From the NCBI GenBank assembly GCA_963383645.1, contig OY726572.1, positions 73,824,184-73,888,183 on the forward strand: a stretch of 64,000 nucleotides of DNA, in the 5' to 3' direction. This stretch comes from Muscardinus avellanarius (Eukaryota; Chordata; Mammalia; Rodentia; Gliridae). The position numbers and the translations under genes are program-made. Position 1 is the stretch's first letter. The number at the start of each line of letters is the position of its first letter. Under the pieces are notes generated by a model. The model was not told the origin of the DNA, did no database searches, and saw nothing but the letters and a program-made list of their open reading frames with translations. Positions 1 to 12,589 of the stretch are shown in pieces.

Positions 1-189
1 TCATATGGTTCGGGAGGCTAGAAGTCTGAAATTAGGGTATCAGCAAGGCCTGACACCCTGAGACCTGTGTGGGGAGTCCTTGCTTGCCTCTCCTCCTTCC
101 TGATGGATGCTAACAATATGCATATTCTTTAGCTTGCAGCTGAATCATTCCAACATCTACCTCTGTTGTCACATGACAGTTTTCTTCTG

Positions 190-417
190 AGACAGGTATG
201 GTGGCGCACGCTTGTAATCCCAGCATTCAGGCGGCTGACACCAGAGGATTGTGGTTCATAGACAGCCTCAGCTACTGAGCAAGGCCCTTCACAACTCAGA
301 GACCCTGTTTAGAAAAATTAAAGATACTAAAAAAAAAAAAAAAGGCTGGAGGTGTAGCTGAGGGGTAGAATGATCCTGGGTTCCATCCCCAGTACTGCAA
401 AAAAAAAAAAAAAAAAA
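190..417 (+). repeat. B1-dID-type SINE
   Basis: A B1-like head (GTGGCGCACGCTTGTAATCC) is joined by an A-rich linker to an ID-like tail ending in CCATCCCCAGTAC and an A-run. It is nearly full length. Confidence 0.9.
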
Positions 418-1181
418 TTCCTTGGGCATATCTGTCCTCTTATCCTCTTATATATAGTGGTCATATTTAACCACACTACTCTGATACATCCTTGTCTTAA
501 GTACTGCTACATGCAATTTACCTATTTTTAATAAGGTCACATTTGGAGTTACTGAAGGTTAAGAATTCAATATTCTTTCCTTTGTTATGTGGTCAGATGT
601 TTAGAATTTGTCTGCAAGAACTCTGATGGACACACCTTGACATCCAACTCCAAAGGCATAATGCTAGGCTTATAACATTTGAAGGATGAGTGCGAAAAGA
701 AATGCTGAGAGGGGAATGAGACGAAATGGGGAGAACAGAAGTATGTGTCTCCACTCAAGGAAAGAGAGAACAAAGATTAGCACAGAGGTCATGCAAGCAA
801 AACACCGGAGAGCATGCCCTGGATGCTGCTTGAGTGTTCATGGATCCGCAGGAAGCTCTGAGTAGCAACGCCAAGATGTCAGGAAGGGCTGTTAACAGTT
901 TGGGTCTCTATGGTTGCCAAGAAGTATTCTAAGTATTTTTTGCAAACCATATTATTAAATTTTCACAACTCACTCTATTTGTATCCCCGTTTTTTCAACA
1001 AGGAAACTTGTTGAGAAGAGAGAAATATCTCCCTTAACAGTAACACACCTAGAAGGCAAAAGAGTACCTCAAACAATATCCTAAAGTTTCTAGGAAATTT
1101 AATTTTGGCATTTTCTGTCTTATTTTGTATTTTTTATTCTTCTCTTTCATCATGAATTAATCCTCAAATCTTTGGCATTCT

Positions 1182-1374
1182 ATTTTTTTTTTCTCAGTAC
1201 TGGAATCGAATCCAGGGGCATTCTACCTCCCAGTGACACCTCCAGCTCTATTTTATTTTAAAACAGGTTCTCACTGAGTTGCAAAGGGCCTCACTAAGAG
1301 GCTGTCCACGAACGTGATCCTGTCTCAGTCACCCAAATGCTGGGATTACAAGTGTGTGCCACCACTCCTGGCAG
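1182..1374 (-). repeat. B1-dID-type SINE
   Basis: On the minus strand this is a nearly complete copy. The T-run at 1182 is its A-tail, and the GGGATTACAAGTGTG box is near 1340. Confidence 0.88.
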
Positions 1375-2614
1375 CATTCTATTTTTTAACTGAATCAGTT
1401 CATCTCTTCGTCTCATTTCATGAATTAGATGGATTCATTTTCTTGGTTACTAAAAAAAAAAAAAAGTGAATTGATGTAGTTCTCTCTTGCACGTTTTCTG
1501 TCCTTTCTGTGTTAAATCAGTGACTGCTAATTTCATTAAAACTTAGGTGTAGTTCCCCATTGCTGGTACGTAGGATAAAAAGGCTGTCATGGGTTCTAGC
1601 CTGCATCCCTAGCCTCCTGTCTCAGGTGCTCCCTGCTGTGTAGTCCCTCCTTCAGCAGCTCTAGGACCACATTGAACTATGTGCTGCATCTTACCCTTTC
1701 CCTTTGCTCTGTCTGGGAAGGAGTTTCCTTTTGGCATGCAATGACCTTCAGATTCAGGCACCTTCTTTTACAACATCTTGATGAGGTCTCCTGGGAATCA
1801 CCAAAGGCAAACCCAAAAGGAGGAAGACATGAGCTTTCCTTTCAACGTGAACTCGATTTTGTCAAAGTCAGAGAATGTGAAAGGGATGGAAGACAAACAG
1901 TCTACTTGAATAAAGGACAGAATGACAATGACGGTTGCCTGCAAAGAATTGTTCAGTTTTAAAAGTGAGAGATAAATCCTTCAGCTGGAGGGCCGCTCCA
2001 GCACAAATCCATGACTTCATCAATGGAATTAGCCCCCACTCCCTAAAAAGAGAATGAAGATAGGTAAGCGAGACCTTCCAGCTGCTGTGCTCAGACCCTA
2101 TTTCCCTCTATTTTAATTTATTATAAATTTCTTAAATAAGAATTTTAATTTAGCTTTTTAAACGAGTCTCATTAGCCCCAAGGTAATTTACATAGCTTCT
2201 GGATTGCTGCTAGACATTTGTTTTTCTGAGTACCTTTTAGCTTAAAAATAATGACCACAATTACATAATTAAAGCAGACGACCACAGATTTTGTTAAGAA
2301 TCACTTTTTGTTCACTTTTATTCATTTTGCATAATTTAGTCTTACTAAAGATAGCATCTAAATATCAAAATTAGCATATATTTTGTTTTTTTTTCCTTGA
2401 ATGGATGTTGTGATTTTTTTTCCTAAAAGACACTCTCAGTAGGTGAGAGTGAGGACTCCTGAACCCTGTAATGTTAAAATTTTAGTTCTATTAATTCTCA
2501 TGTTATCTTTAGGCAAATTATATTAGAGGTTTTGAGGATTGTTATTTTTAGGTTCTGTTTATAGTTTTTGTGGGAAACTTTATATCATATACTTGAATAT
2601 TTTAAATAATGATT
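1375..2614. other. single-copy intron sequence
   Basis: No repeat or gene was recognised. An open frame at 1672-1962 (96 codons) has no domain I know and is most likely chance. Confidence 0.5.
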
Positions 2615-2809
2615 TAGCTAGTGATAGTGGTGCATGTTTGTAATCATAGTACTTGGAGTGGTAAGATGGAAGTTCATGATTGCAAGGACAGCCTCAGCAA
2701 TTTAGTGAGGCTCTCTGCAATCTAAGGAGACCCTTTTTTAAAATAAGAAATAAAATTGGTCTCGGTGTATATCTAAGAGATACAAGTCCTCTGAGCTCAA
2801 TTCCTAGTA

Positions 2810-2811
<2 letters not shown>
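2615..2811 (+). repeat. diverged B1-dID-type SINE
   Basis: This is an old copy: head GTGGTGCATGTTTGTAATC, tail ending CCTAGTAC. It runs directly into a (CA)n tract. Confidence 0.8.

Positions 2812-2846
<35 letters not shown>
2812..2846 (+). repeat. (CA)n microsatellite
   Basis: An uninterrupted dinucleotide run starts at the SINE 3' end. Confidence 0.95.
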
Positions 2847-2848
<2 letters not shown>

Positions 2849-3849
2849 TGCAATGACATATATACATATATCTTTAGTAGAAGATATATGTATATATTAT
2901 AACGTAAATACATCCAATAAAGCAATAATTGCAGAAGAGATTACTATTTATTTTGACCTATGTAGTATTTCTCCTCCATTTTCTTGAACTCTTCTCTGTG
3001 CTCAGTGGTTTTCTATCTGTACTATTGTTATGTGATCTATACATTAATCTATGATTAATTCTTTGCCTTTTCCACTCTTTGTTGACATTCTAGACTATTA
3101 AAAACCACATGCGTTTTTGTATATCTTTAGCCCAGTACTTGAGGATGATGGGATTCATAGAGCAAATGAACTAACATCTCAAGTTTGCTCTGTGCTTTGA
3201 GTCGTTTAAGGACTCGAGTAAGAACAAAATGATTGTTTCCACTAATGTTTGAAGATAATTTCAAATGGAAGGTAAAACGGTTGCAAGAAGAAAATGGGAG
3301 TCAATTGGAAAATGACTGAAATGCCACATGATTTTTCAAGTCTCATTTATTATTTACAGTAATTAAAGCCGATATAGATAATGCATGCTTGTTTTATTAT
3401 AGTCTTTCTTATACACGTATTGCATACCCTTTGTGTTCGCATATCCGTTGTATTGCAATATGTATGCATCACTTATTCCTTCTTACATATTTATTATATT
3501 CTTTCTTACTGGGAGATTTGACTCCTATATTACTGCATCTTTTTTTTTTTCTTTTTCTCGGTGTATCTGGAATTTTCATCCCAATTAACTAGCAGCACTC
3601 AAATCAAAGTTTATACTCAAAAGTGGAAGTGCAGGTGCCAGGAAACACTATGACAATACTAAGTGCTAGACCCATAAATGCCAGATGGAAGCTGTAAACT
3701 TCCCACTTGGCGGACATCCTCGTCTTTGGAATATCATTCACTGTACTCATGTCACTTGAAGACAAAGGGAATCCTCATTCCTGGCTTTCTGGGCTCAGTG
3801 TGAAGTGTTAACTTCTCATGTTACATGTATGTATGAATCTGCTCATCTC
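2847..3849. other. single-copy AT-rich intron sequence
   Basis: Nothing was recognised beyond AT-rich sequence and a T-run near 3540. Confidence 0.45.
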
Positions 3850-4042
3850 AGAGCCAAGAAGCAAAGAGAAAGGTGGAATGTGCCAAAAACTCTAATCCCC
3901 TTCATGTCCCTAATGAACCGTAAAGATCCTCCACAGGACCCCACTTTCTAAAAGTTCAAGATGATACCACCCACTTCAAGATGATGCCACCCTCAAGCCC
4001 ATGCCTCTAACACATGGACCTTCAAGAAAATATCCAACCCGT
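3850..4042 (-). mobile_element. LTR fragment, MaLR-like
   Basis: The stretch with CTCCACAGGACCCCACTTTC and CTCTAACACATGGACCTTC resembles the antisense 5' part of a MaLR-type LTR. Two near-repeats of a motif around AAGATGATRCCACCC lie inside it. Family level is uncertain. Confidence 0.5.
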
Positions 4043-4518
4043 GCATTATTTTATAAATCTAAAAACCTGAGAAAATTATAGCAATAGTTATCTCAATTCT
4101 TGAAATAGAGTGATTCATCTCACCTTTCTCTTTAATTATTTCAGCTATGATTTATTCATAAAAGAACATGATGCTTTTGCCACTACAGCCACTCAGACAT
4201 TATACTTCAAAACTCTTTTCTGCCCAGCCTTTATTTCTGAAAGTCCTAGTGGCACTAATGAGGATTCTTTCAGCAGTTACTTGGGTGTTGGTATTTGAAT
4301 CGAGGATTTTGTCTTGTTCAGTAGTTAATTAAATTTATGTTTAAGAAACCAATATTAGATTACATTATTTTCTTACATATGATAGAATTTTGGTGCTTTC
4401 CATTTTTCTGAAAGCTCAAAGCTATTGTGAACCACATGCTCACAATATTTCATACTGACAGTTCGGTTTATTAGACAATTTTTTTCATTCAAATAAACCT
4501 AAAAAAGAACTTCATTCC

Positions 4519-4722
4519 TTTCTTTTCTTTTCTTTTCTTTTTTTGTGGTATTGGGGATGGAAACCAGGGGCATTTTACCTCTGAGCTACACCCCCAGCCC
4601 TATTTTTTAAAGTATTTATTTTGAAAAGATAAAATCTTTTTTTTTTTTAAAGATAAATCCTCCTGTCTCCGCCTCCCAAATGCTGGGATTGATTACAAGC
4701 ATGCGCCACCATGCCTGGCTGA
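4519..4722 (-). repeat. B1-dID-type SINE with internal deletion
   Basis: The pyrimidine tail at 4519-4542 and the CTGAGCTACACCCCCAGCCC box mark the ID part. The central B1 segment is replaced by AT-rich sequence. Confidence 0.85.
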
Positions 4723-4879
4723 ACTTCATTTCTGTAAGCAAATATGAACATGTATACTTAGTATAAAAACTTCATAGTATGGCCCTGTGTCATGATACTA
4801 TTCCCTTAACCCTCTTTTTCTGTTATTTAAATGCAATTCATGTTAAATGGTTCAAAAGATATAATAACACTGGGACCAT

Positions 4880-5125
4880 TCTCCACAGCTTCCTCTCCGT
4901 CTCCCCTGATTTCCAGTCTGTCCCAGACCTGGCTCACTTTGCCTCAGAAATATATCTCAAATCATTCTGCTTGTGCCCCTCCTATCACCTCTTAGTTGAA
5001 GTCACCAACTGCTGTCTACACCATTGCAGTGGACTCCTCACTGGGCCACCCAAACTCCCTCTGGCCCTCTTGGTCTTTTTGCTGCACCTAAGGGCTTTTT
5101 CCAACCCACATGCCTCACTACCTGT
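4880..5125 (+). repeat. L2 LINE fragment
   Basis: The sequence around CCATTGCAGTGGACTCCTC and the following CTGGCCCTCTTGG resembles the 3' region of mammalian L2. Open frames here (4779-5144 +, 4985-5170 -) are products of this repeat and not genes. Confidence 0.6.
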
Positions 5126-5708
5126 CTCCAAATTTGAAAAATGAGAGGAGTCTCTCTGTATACCTAGCATAATGTCAAAACTTCTAAAGGTGGAACATTA
5201 GGCCATAAGTGACCTGTCTCCTCCAGGTGCCGTATGTCACCTTGCATATTCAACATCATCGGCCAACATCATCCCCATTAATTCATGACTTCACAAATCT
5301 TCCATCACCTGACCTTGATAGGCTCTTACCTGCCAGGTGCTAGTCATTTACCAGGCCCAGTTTTCTCCTATCATGCATATATCAGTAAAATGCCATTTAT
5401 TCTAGTAAAAATTCTTTGACAACTTGACCTGGGTCTGCTCTTGGCCTCACAGGAATACAGTTCTTATCTCAATAGCAACTTTCTACTGGTCTGATTTGCT
5501 TATTGCTTGCATTATTACTTGTCTTTACTTGTCTGGTTTCTACCATAGATAGTCAGGTCCAGAGTCATGCCCATCTTTTTTTATTTTATTTCTTGGGTAT
5601 AAAACATAGTTTGAAGAATAATAAGCAGTTTGAAAGTTAAGTCTGTGGATAATAAAATAGGATTTACATGTTGAAATTTTTGACCATGGACTACTTAAAA
5701 GACAGAAC
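5126..5708. other. single-copy or very old repeat sequence
   Basis: This may extend the L2 fragment, but similarity is too weak to call. Confidence 0.35.
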
Positions 5709-5709
5709 T

Positions 5710-5870
5710 ATGCCGGGTGTGGTGGTGCACGCTTGTAATCCCTGCGCTTGGGAGGTGGAGACAGGAGGATTGTGCATGTTCGAAGCCAGCCACACTGGCT
5801 TAAGAGACCTGTTTCCAAAACAAAAAAGTATAAAATTAGGTCTTAGAGCGTAGCCCAGAGGTAGAAAGAC
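5710..5870 (+). repeat. B1-dID SINE, short-linker subfamily
   Basis: The marker CTGGCTTAAGAGACC replaces the usual double 'cttagtgag' segment. The tail is truncated after GTAGCCCAGAGGTAG. Confidence 0.88.
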
Positions 5871-5891
5871 AGAACTAACCTATCTCATGGG

Positions 5892-5892
<1 letters not shown>

Positions 5893-5936
<44 letters not shown>
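5893..5936. repeat. (AT)n microsatellite
   Basis: About 44 bp of uninterrupted AT dinucleotides. Confidence 0.95.
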
Positions 5937-5940
<4 letters not shown>

Positions 5941-6091
5941 TTTCTTCTAAACGGAGAGAGATAGAAGCTTAACAAATCATGGATTATGTGGTCAAACTTT
6001 TATAGACTCAACTGTTATCCTGAAGAATTTCATCACATAATTATAAAAAGTCATCATATCTTTATGGTTATAGTGGTATTGAGATGATAGG

Positions 6092-6151
6092 GGGGAGAGA
6101 GAGAGAATATATATAGTATATATTGTGAATATATACAATGATATATAGCGA

Positions 6152-6181
<30 letters not shown>
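6092..6181. repeat. (GA)n / (AT)n low-complexity cluster
   Basis: A short GA run is followed by interrupted and then pure AT repeats (6151-6180). Confidence 0.9.
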
Positions 6182-6182
<1 letters not shown>

Positions 6183-7324
6183 TTTATAGACAATAAAGTT
6201 GAATGTCATTTACCCATCTACTTGCCTACCTCACTTCTGAAAGTCAACATTTGCTCCGGGCATATAACAAGTTTCCTACTTGGTTTTATATTTAGACTTA
6301 CTTGGAGAGATTGAAGAAATTTGTTTACCCCTAAGGATTAAATATAAAGACTTTACAAGACACCAAAATAGTGCTAAATTCAAGGAGCTGGATCTATTTA
6401 GGAAAGAAGATAGAAATCATACTTAAAAGAGGGAAAAGACATGAGATAAGATACTGAAGACATGTAGAGAGAAATGAAAGCAGGCACAGTCCATGTTTAT
6501 CTTTTTAAGCAATCTACCGTGTTTCAACTTTTGAACATCTGAGAGCCCAAATAATGGTGTCTATATCAGATCTCCCCTGGAGTCTGTTTTTGATGCTGAT
6601 AAATGTTGTTTTCACAACTTGCTGCTGCCAGATATGGTTTCTTAAAATTGCCTAGAGGCCAAGCACCATCTTCCTTTCTTCTTTTTTTTTCCAATTTATT
6701 TTGTGGTTATCATGCCTCAAGCATGGGTCACCTTAGTCGAAAATAACTTTTAGTAGTTGCATGAGCCAATAAATAAGTGTATCTATGGGCTGCTTTAGAA
6801 TTGTATGGTGATTTTCAGGGCATAGTAATCAATCTTAGAAAGACACAACAGTTTGGGAACACATGAGAACCATGGCTTTTATTTCCAGGTTGCCATTCAA
6901 GGAGTAGACCCACTGTCCCAACGCTCACTAAGCAGAAATCTACCCAGTATTATTAATAGCCCCATTTACTCAACATCTTTTTCAGTTTGATCAAAGAGCT
7001 GACAATGTCTTTTCAACTCAGACAGAAGTAAAAATCAATCAATATGGTTTTATATAAGATAGTACATATAAGATATTCCAAAGGGTCAAGCTAGACTGTA
7101 CCTTTCTGTTCTACATTCTTAGAGCTATCATGGATGCTCAAGTAATCATTATGGAGAACTGAGATGCTTTATATCCCAGACATGCCCTCTAAATCATCAT
7201 AAAATTCACTTTCTTATTTAAGAAAAATATTTTTTAAATTCCTTGGCATCTGTTAATCCCTGTGTTTTGTTTTTTATATTGAATAGTCCTTAGATTGCTA
7301 GATCTTTGTTTGCTCTAGTGTTTC
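6182..7324. other. single-copy intron sequence
   Basis: No repeat or gene was recognised. Confidence 0.45.
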
Positions 7325-7473
7325 ACAAGTAGCATAGCAGTATTGTGAGAATGGTTTGTGAGGCCAATAGACCACGATTTGAATCATTGCCCTCCTATTT
7401 ATAAACTTTGTGTATTGAACACATCCGTAACATATGTATGCTTCAGTTTCTTTCATTAACAAGTGGGAATAAA
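7325..7473 (+). repeat. MIR SINE
   Basis: The order of motifs (gtgaggccaatagaccacga, then TATGCTTCAGTTTCTTTCAT) fits the core and 3' half of MIR. The short minus-strand ORF at 7298-7483 is incidental. Confidence 0.65.
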
Positions 7474-7661
7474 CCTGGCTCATTGAAATAGGCCTGTAAT
7501 CTCAGCAACTCAGGAAGTTAAGACAGGAGACCAGCCTGGACACTTAGAGAGATCCTATTATAAAATTTAAAAAAATAACTGGAGATGTAGGTCATTGGTA
7601 GGGCATTTCTGGGTAGAGCATCCCTGGGTTCAATCTCCGGTAACATAAAAAAATAAAAAAT
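7474..7661 (+). repeat. diverged B1-dID-type SINE
   Basis: A GGCCTGTAATCTCAGC head, a TGGAGATGTAGGTCATTGG tail and an A-rich end are seen. It is strongly mutated. Confidence 0.75.
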
Positions 7662-8250
7662 TTTAGTGAGAAAAATAATGATAGCTCTTTAGCCAAGTTA
7701 ATACACATAAAACCCTCAGGAGAATTTTTCCCTTAATAAGTGCTAATATGTTATTATCATGATTGCAACCATCATAATCCTCAGTGCTATAGCACCTTAT
7801 TTATTAAATGCTTCCTATATATTTAACATTTACCTGGCAAGGGATGACATTGATGATCTTAACGTCAACAGCTCTTAAGTATAGGAGCACAAAGCCTGGT
7901 GAATGAATGGAAGACTACAGTTTTGAACAGTGAGAGAATTACTTAGAGCAGATGACCAAAGACTGCAAGTTTGAGGCAGATTTAATATGTAGCTTGAGGG
8001 ATGGAAGAGAGCCCGTTATAACAAGAACAGAGACAGAGTTGCTTCAGACAAAGAAATGAGCCCCAGCAAGAAGACTCCTAAGGAGGAATGCACGTTCTGT
8101 GTTCTAGTAGGTGGAATAGGACTAATAATAGATGGAGTAAGAGAAGGACAGCAAGATAGAGTGAGTGAAAGGGAGGTGGGGAGGCATCAGAAGCCAAATC
8201 ATACACTCATACACTCAGTTTGTAAGTGAAGATTAAAAACACTAGATTAA
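7662..8250. other. single-copy intron sequence
   Basis: No clear repeat, though 7780-7860 weakly resembles an old MIR/L2 tail. Confidence 0.4.
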
Positions 8251-8480
8251 ACTGGGTGTGGTGCTGCACGTTTGTAATCCTAGGATTTGGGAGGCTGAAA
8301 CTGGAAGATCTCGGTTTGCGGACTGTCTCAGCTACTTAGTGAGGCCCTCTGCAACTTAGTGAGACCCTGTTTCAAAATAAAGAATAAAAAATAGGGCAGG
8401 GGGTGTAGCTTGGAAGTCAAATGCCCCTGGGTTCCATCCCCAGACCTGCAGAAACAAAAATAAACAAACAAACAAAAACC
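8251..8480 (+). repeat. B1-dID-type SINE
   Basis: Nearly complete, with paired TTAGTGAG segments and an (AAAC)n tail. Confidence 0.92.
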
Positions 8481-8511
8481 ACCAAATCACTCTGACTGCC
8501 ATGTTGGAAGA

Positions 8512-8705
8512 ATATTTATTTTGGTACTGAGAACTGAACCCAAGTAAGCTTTATGCATGCTTTACTGCTGAGCTATCTCTCTAGCCCTTTATTTTATTTT
8601 GAAATAAGATCTTGCTAAGTTGCCCAGGCTTGACTCACATTTTCAATCTTTCTACCTCAGCATCCTGAGAAACTGGGATCACAGGTGTGCATCTCACACC
8701 CAGGT
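8512..8705 (-). repeat. SINE with a longer ID-like tail
   Basis: Unlike its neighbours this copy keeps the ID anticodon-side segment (AAGCTTTATGCATGCTTTAC) before the GAGCTATCTCTCTAGCCC box. This suggests an older or different B1/ID arrangement. Confidence 0.8.
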
Positions 8706-9281
8706 TGTTGAAAGATTTACTGGAGGAGAAATGGTAGTTCAGCAGTTGGCTTTCTTTTTCAATAGTTTAAATGAGAGATGTGATGATCTAAAATAGTGGC
8801 AGGGGTAATTAAGGGAAGTGAGAAGGAAAAGAGAAATAAAAGATGACTTCTAATTATCTGGTTTTAGCTACTGAGGGGAAGAGTGGTACCATTATAGTAA
8901 CATGGGAGAGACAAGGTGAGGAATGGGTTTGAGCAGTTGGGAGATGATGGAAATCTCAGTGTGAGATGAAGATTAAGATGCCTCGTGATAGATTTTAGTG
9001 ACAGTATCAAAATTAATTTAAAATATGAGTTTGCAACTCAGAAACAAGGTAAGAACTGTAGATATAAATTTAGGAAATATCATTCAGATTATACTTAAAA
9101 CATAGGGATAGCTTAGTTGATCTAGGACTGGAATGCAGAAAGGGAGAAAAATGGATAAGTGTTAGACCAAGCCCTGAGCATCCCTGACATTCAGAATACT
9201 CCATTTTTCATTATGCTGCATAAACATGTGTAATTCTGTAAATATAAATATGTCTTTACTCAACAGAGTAATTCCATTAAA
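8706..9281. other. single-copy purine-rich intron sequence
   Basis: GA-rich stretches and no recognised element. Confidence 0.4.
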
Positions 9282-9752
9282 ACTGTCCCATTATCCACAG
9301 GTGATATATTCCAAGACCAATAGTGAATGCTTGAAATTATGAATTTTATCCAACTCCATATTATTTTTCCTATACATACCTACTTGCGATAAAGTTTAAT
9401 TTATAAATGAAGCACTATAAGAGATGCACAACAATATTAATATTAAACCAGAACAAATATAACAACATATTACAATAAAATTGTCAGCATCACTAGTATC
9501 TTGCATCAGGATCATTATTAAGTGAAATAAGAATTCCTTAAACACAAGAACTGAAATACCTTGCCAGTCTGATCTGCTTACCAAAATGTCTACTCAGTGA
9601 CTAATTAGAGAGGTAGCATATATAATATAGATACTCTGAAAAAAGAGGTGACTCACATTCCCCAGTGGGGCAGAGTTAAATTCCATCATATTACTCAGAC
9701 CTACATGTGACTTAAAACTAATGAATTACTTATTTCTCAAAATTTTCAGGTT
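9282..9752 (+). mobile_element. Tigger/MER2-type DNA transposon remnant
   Basis: The left part has CCCATTATCCACAGGTGATA, then TATTCCAAGACCAATAGTG and GATAAAGTTTAATTTATAA. The right part has AAAACTAATGAATTACTTAT. All are in the order seen in MER2-like (pogo/Tigger) elements. There is no transposase ORF. The element is non-autonomous and old. Confidence 0.8.
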
Positions 9753-9930
9753 ATGGATTATGATTCGCATTGGGTAATGAAGCCACAGAGAGTGAAACTG
9801 TGCATAAGAATGAAAATGATATATGTATTTTGCTATGGGGAAAGAACAACAAATATTTGGGGCCCTCTTTGCATTGTTTTGTTTGGGTCTTTTGAAGCCA
9901 CTTTGCTAAAATAAGAACAAATAAATTATT

Positions 9931-9990
9931 AGGCCAGGTGTGGTGGTGCACAATTATAATCCCAATACTTGGGAGGCAAAAAGAGATATG
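9931..9990 (+). repeat. B1-dID SINE, 5' head only
   Basis: GGCCAGGTGTGGTGGTGCAC through a GGGAGGC box, then the match stops. A 3'-truncated copy is unusual for a retroposon and implies later deletion. Confidence 0.8.
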
Positions 9991-10334
9991 CAAAAAGAGA
10001 GAGGATATATTGTATCAGAGAGAAAAGTAAGGGTTCTTTCTTATAACTTAGCTTCCTCCGCAGCTCCAGAGATCTGAGAGCTAGTGTAGGCAACCTGGTT
10101 GAGTTTTGGCCTCAACCCAGCCAACTAAGTGCCAGTGGCCTCTCGAAGCAGGTATGACTAATGCCATCTTCCACCTGGGTGTCCTCTGGGATCCAGCAAG
10201 AAATGGAGCTGAGAGTGTCTCATTCAGAATGTCAGGCAACAGCAAAGTTTGCTCATATGTGAGATTTGTTAGACAAATGTTAGCTTCTTTATTGCCTTCA
10301 GCCTTTTTCCTTCTTTGATCAAAAGCTCAGTCTA

Positions 10335-10558
10335 CAGCCAGGTGTGGTGGCTCATGCTTGTAATCCCAGTACTTGGGAGGCTGAGAAAGAATAGTGTAGT
10401 TTCGAACTCAGGCTCAGTTACTTAGTGATGCTCTCAGCAACTTAGTGAGACCCTGTTTTGAAATAAAAAATAAAATAAGTTTGGGAGTGTATCCCTGAGC
10501 TAGAAAGCTCCTGGGTTCCATCCCAAGTACCACAAAAAATAAATTAATTAATCAAAAA
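10335..10558 (+). repeat. B1-dID-type SINE
   Basis: Full-length copy ending with CCAAGTACCAC and an A-rich tail. Confidence 0.92.
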
Positions 10559-10999
10559 TAGGTCAATCTATGAGCTTTTTTTGCAGTATACAAATATGGT
10601 CATTTATGAACACAAACACTGAGGAAAGATAATAGAGGTTTTTTGGGACAAATTTTCAATTTGGCTTCAAGAGTGGCATAATTCAATCAAAGTGGATAAT
10701 CAGGTCACATCCAGACTCAGGAAGACAGTGAGGAGCCATTAAACTGGCATTGCAGACTCTGCTCACTTTATTAAAGTTATCCATGCTTATGGCATAAAGC
10801 CACATTACATTTTTTAAAGAAATTATATATTCTTGAGCATAGAATAATGTCTGAAATTTATTCTTCTCTGTGGATTTTAGAATATTTAGCACAAACAAAG
10901 TTACCCACATAATAATTAAATTATAGAAAAGACCAATAATCAAAATATTCTGTTAAACACAAAGAGCCATTGATTTGCAGATAGAGAATTACTAAGGGA
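10559..10999. other. single-copy intron sequence
   Basis: The minus-strand 86-codon open frame (10683-10943) shows no known domain and is probably chance. Confidence 0.4.
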
Positions 11000-11218
11000 T
11001 CCTGGTGTGGTGGCATACTCCTGTAATCCCCGTACTTGAGTAACTGAGATAAGAAGATTGCAGGTTCGAGACCAGCATCCACAATTTAGCCAGACTCTCA
11101 GCAACTTAGGCTGAGAGTGAGGCCCTGTTTTAAAATAAAAAAAAAAATGGATGGTGGTGTATTTGGGATAGGATGTCCCTGGGTTAAATCATCCCCCATA
11201 TAAACAAACACAAAATTA
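11000..11218 (+). repeat. B1-dID-type SINE
   Basis: Recognisable head and A-rich linker, with a mutated ID tail. Confidence 0.88.
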
Positions 11219-12477
11219 AACAGGAAAGAAAGCTATTAAGGGGTCATTCAGGATAGTAACAGGCTTATGACAGTAGGAAAGCATTTCTTTGACTGCAACG
11301 TGCAAACTGGAAATTTTTTTCTCCAAGAAACAGCTGATGGTTGCTGGCTTAGGAGTATGTCAGATGGAATTTTGCACTGTGTACCTGAAGAGGCAGGTAA
11401 CCAGAACTTGATTCCACCACCAGCACTTCTGTAAATAGAAGTGACTGTTAGTAGCCCAAAAAGAATTTATGTAGGTGTATGGCCTTGGGCATAAATATAT
11501 AAATTTTTGTCTTACGCTTAATACAAATAATATTTTGCCATGAAAACAAAAGAATAAGAAAATGAAAAATCTTGGAATGAGTGATAATGATTGTCATGCT
11601 GTCACTACGTTACCCCAGATGAATTACATGATAAATACCAGCATGAGTTGTTTCAACATCAGTTTGTATTAATATAACTTATATTTTTATTAAAACCAAA
11701 TTATATTTTTGTTAAATTTATATGGGTCACCTGAACATTTTTTGAATTGTTTTGAATTGTTTTATTTATTTGTTGGTCTTTTCTAAAATAAGGGTCTTTT
11801 AGTTATGTTAAATATATTGCAGTATAGAATATAGGTAATAACTGATATGTAAGGTTAAAAGAAAGACACTCAAAGGTAATAGCCTGCACAGACATTTTTA
11901 CTAAAAAAAATTGCACTTAATCATTTTTCTCTTCAAAGTGTTGTATTAGAGATAACCTGAAGGTATATTATTTTTGGTTTCCCATCTTTATATAGAAAAC
12001 ACTTTCAACATATTGCCAAATGCTATCTTTGCCAACTAAATCTAAAATGCAACATTTTGAGACATAGCCGTTATGATGATTATGGCATTTTATTCCTGCA
12101 CATTTATAAGCTAGAGAAGTACAAAATAATGCAAAAACAAAGACGAGTGGGGAACACATCTGTCATTTTCACTGCCTGGCAGAAATTACCTTTGTTGCTG
12201 AATGAGTGTACAGGATTTACATTTCATACACAAAGTGAAACCTTGAAGGAGAAGATGGGTTTAGCAGGCAAGAAAAGTACTGAAAAAATTATATTAAAGA
12301 TCAGTTGTGAAGTAATGGAATTGCCTTTTAGCCTGCCAATAAAACCAAAGGGAGGAACGTTGGGAAGAAAGTGTTTACTGCTGGACTGTTTATGGAAGGA
12401 ATACAGAAGAGTTCACTGAATTTAAAGATGGAGTATTTGGGGGAAGAACATAGCAATTGTCCATACCTCTGGTTTTA
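11219..12477. other. single-copy intron sequence
   Basis: AT-rich. It holds a 120-codon open frame (12057-12419 +) without any recognisable domain, splice context or homology that I know. Confidence 0.4.
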
Positions 12478-12565
12478 CCAAGAATGCTTCCTTCACTCAC
12501 AGCAGCATCAGGATTGCCTGAGAACTTGTTAGAAATTCAGATTCCAGGCCCCGTGTAATCTCTAT
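12478..12565 (+). mobile_element. MER5-like (hAT-Charlie) DNA transposon fragment
   Basis: CAGCAGCATCAGGATTGCCT, then GAACTTGTTAGAAATTCAG and a GGCCCCG run, are the conserved core of MER5-type elements. Confidence 0.75.
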
Positions 12566-12589
12566 GGCCGACCTTTGAGATACAAATCT

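Noticed and set aside
12057..12419. 120-codon plus-strand open frame
   Set aside because: No recognised domain, lies in AT-rich intron. Judged chance.
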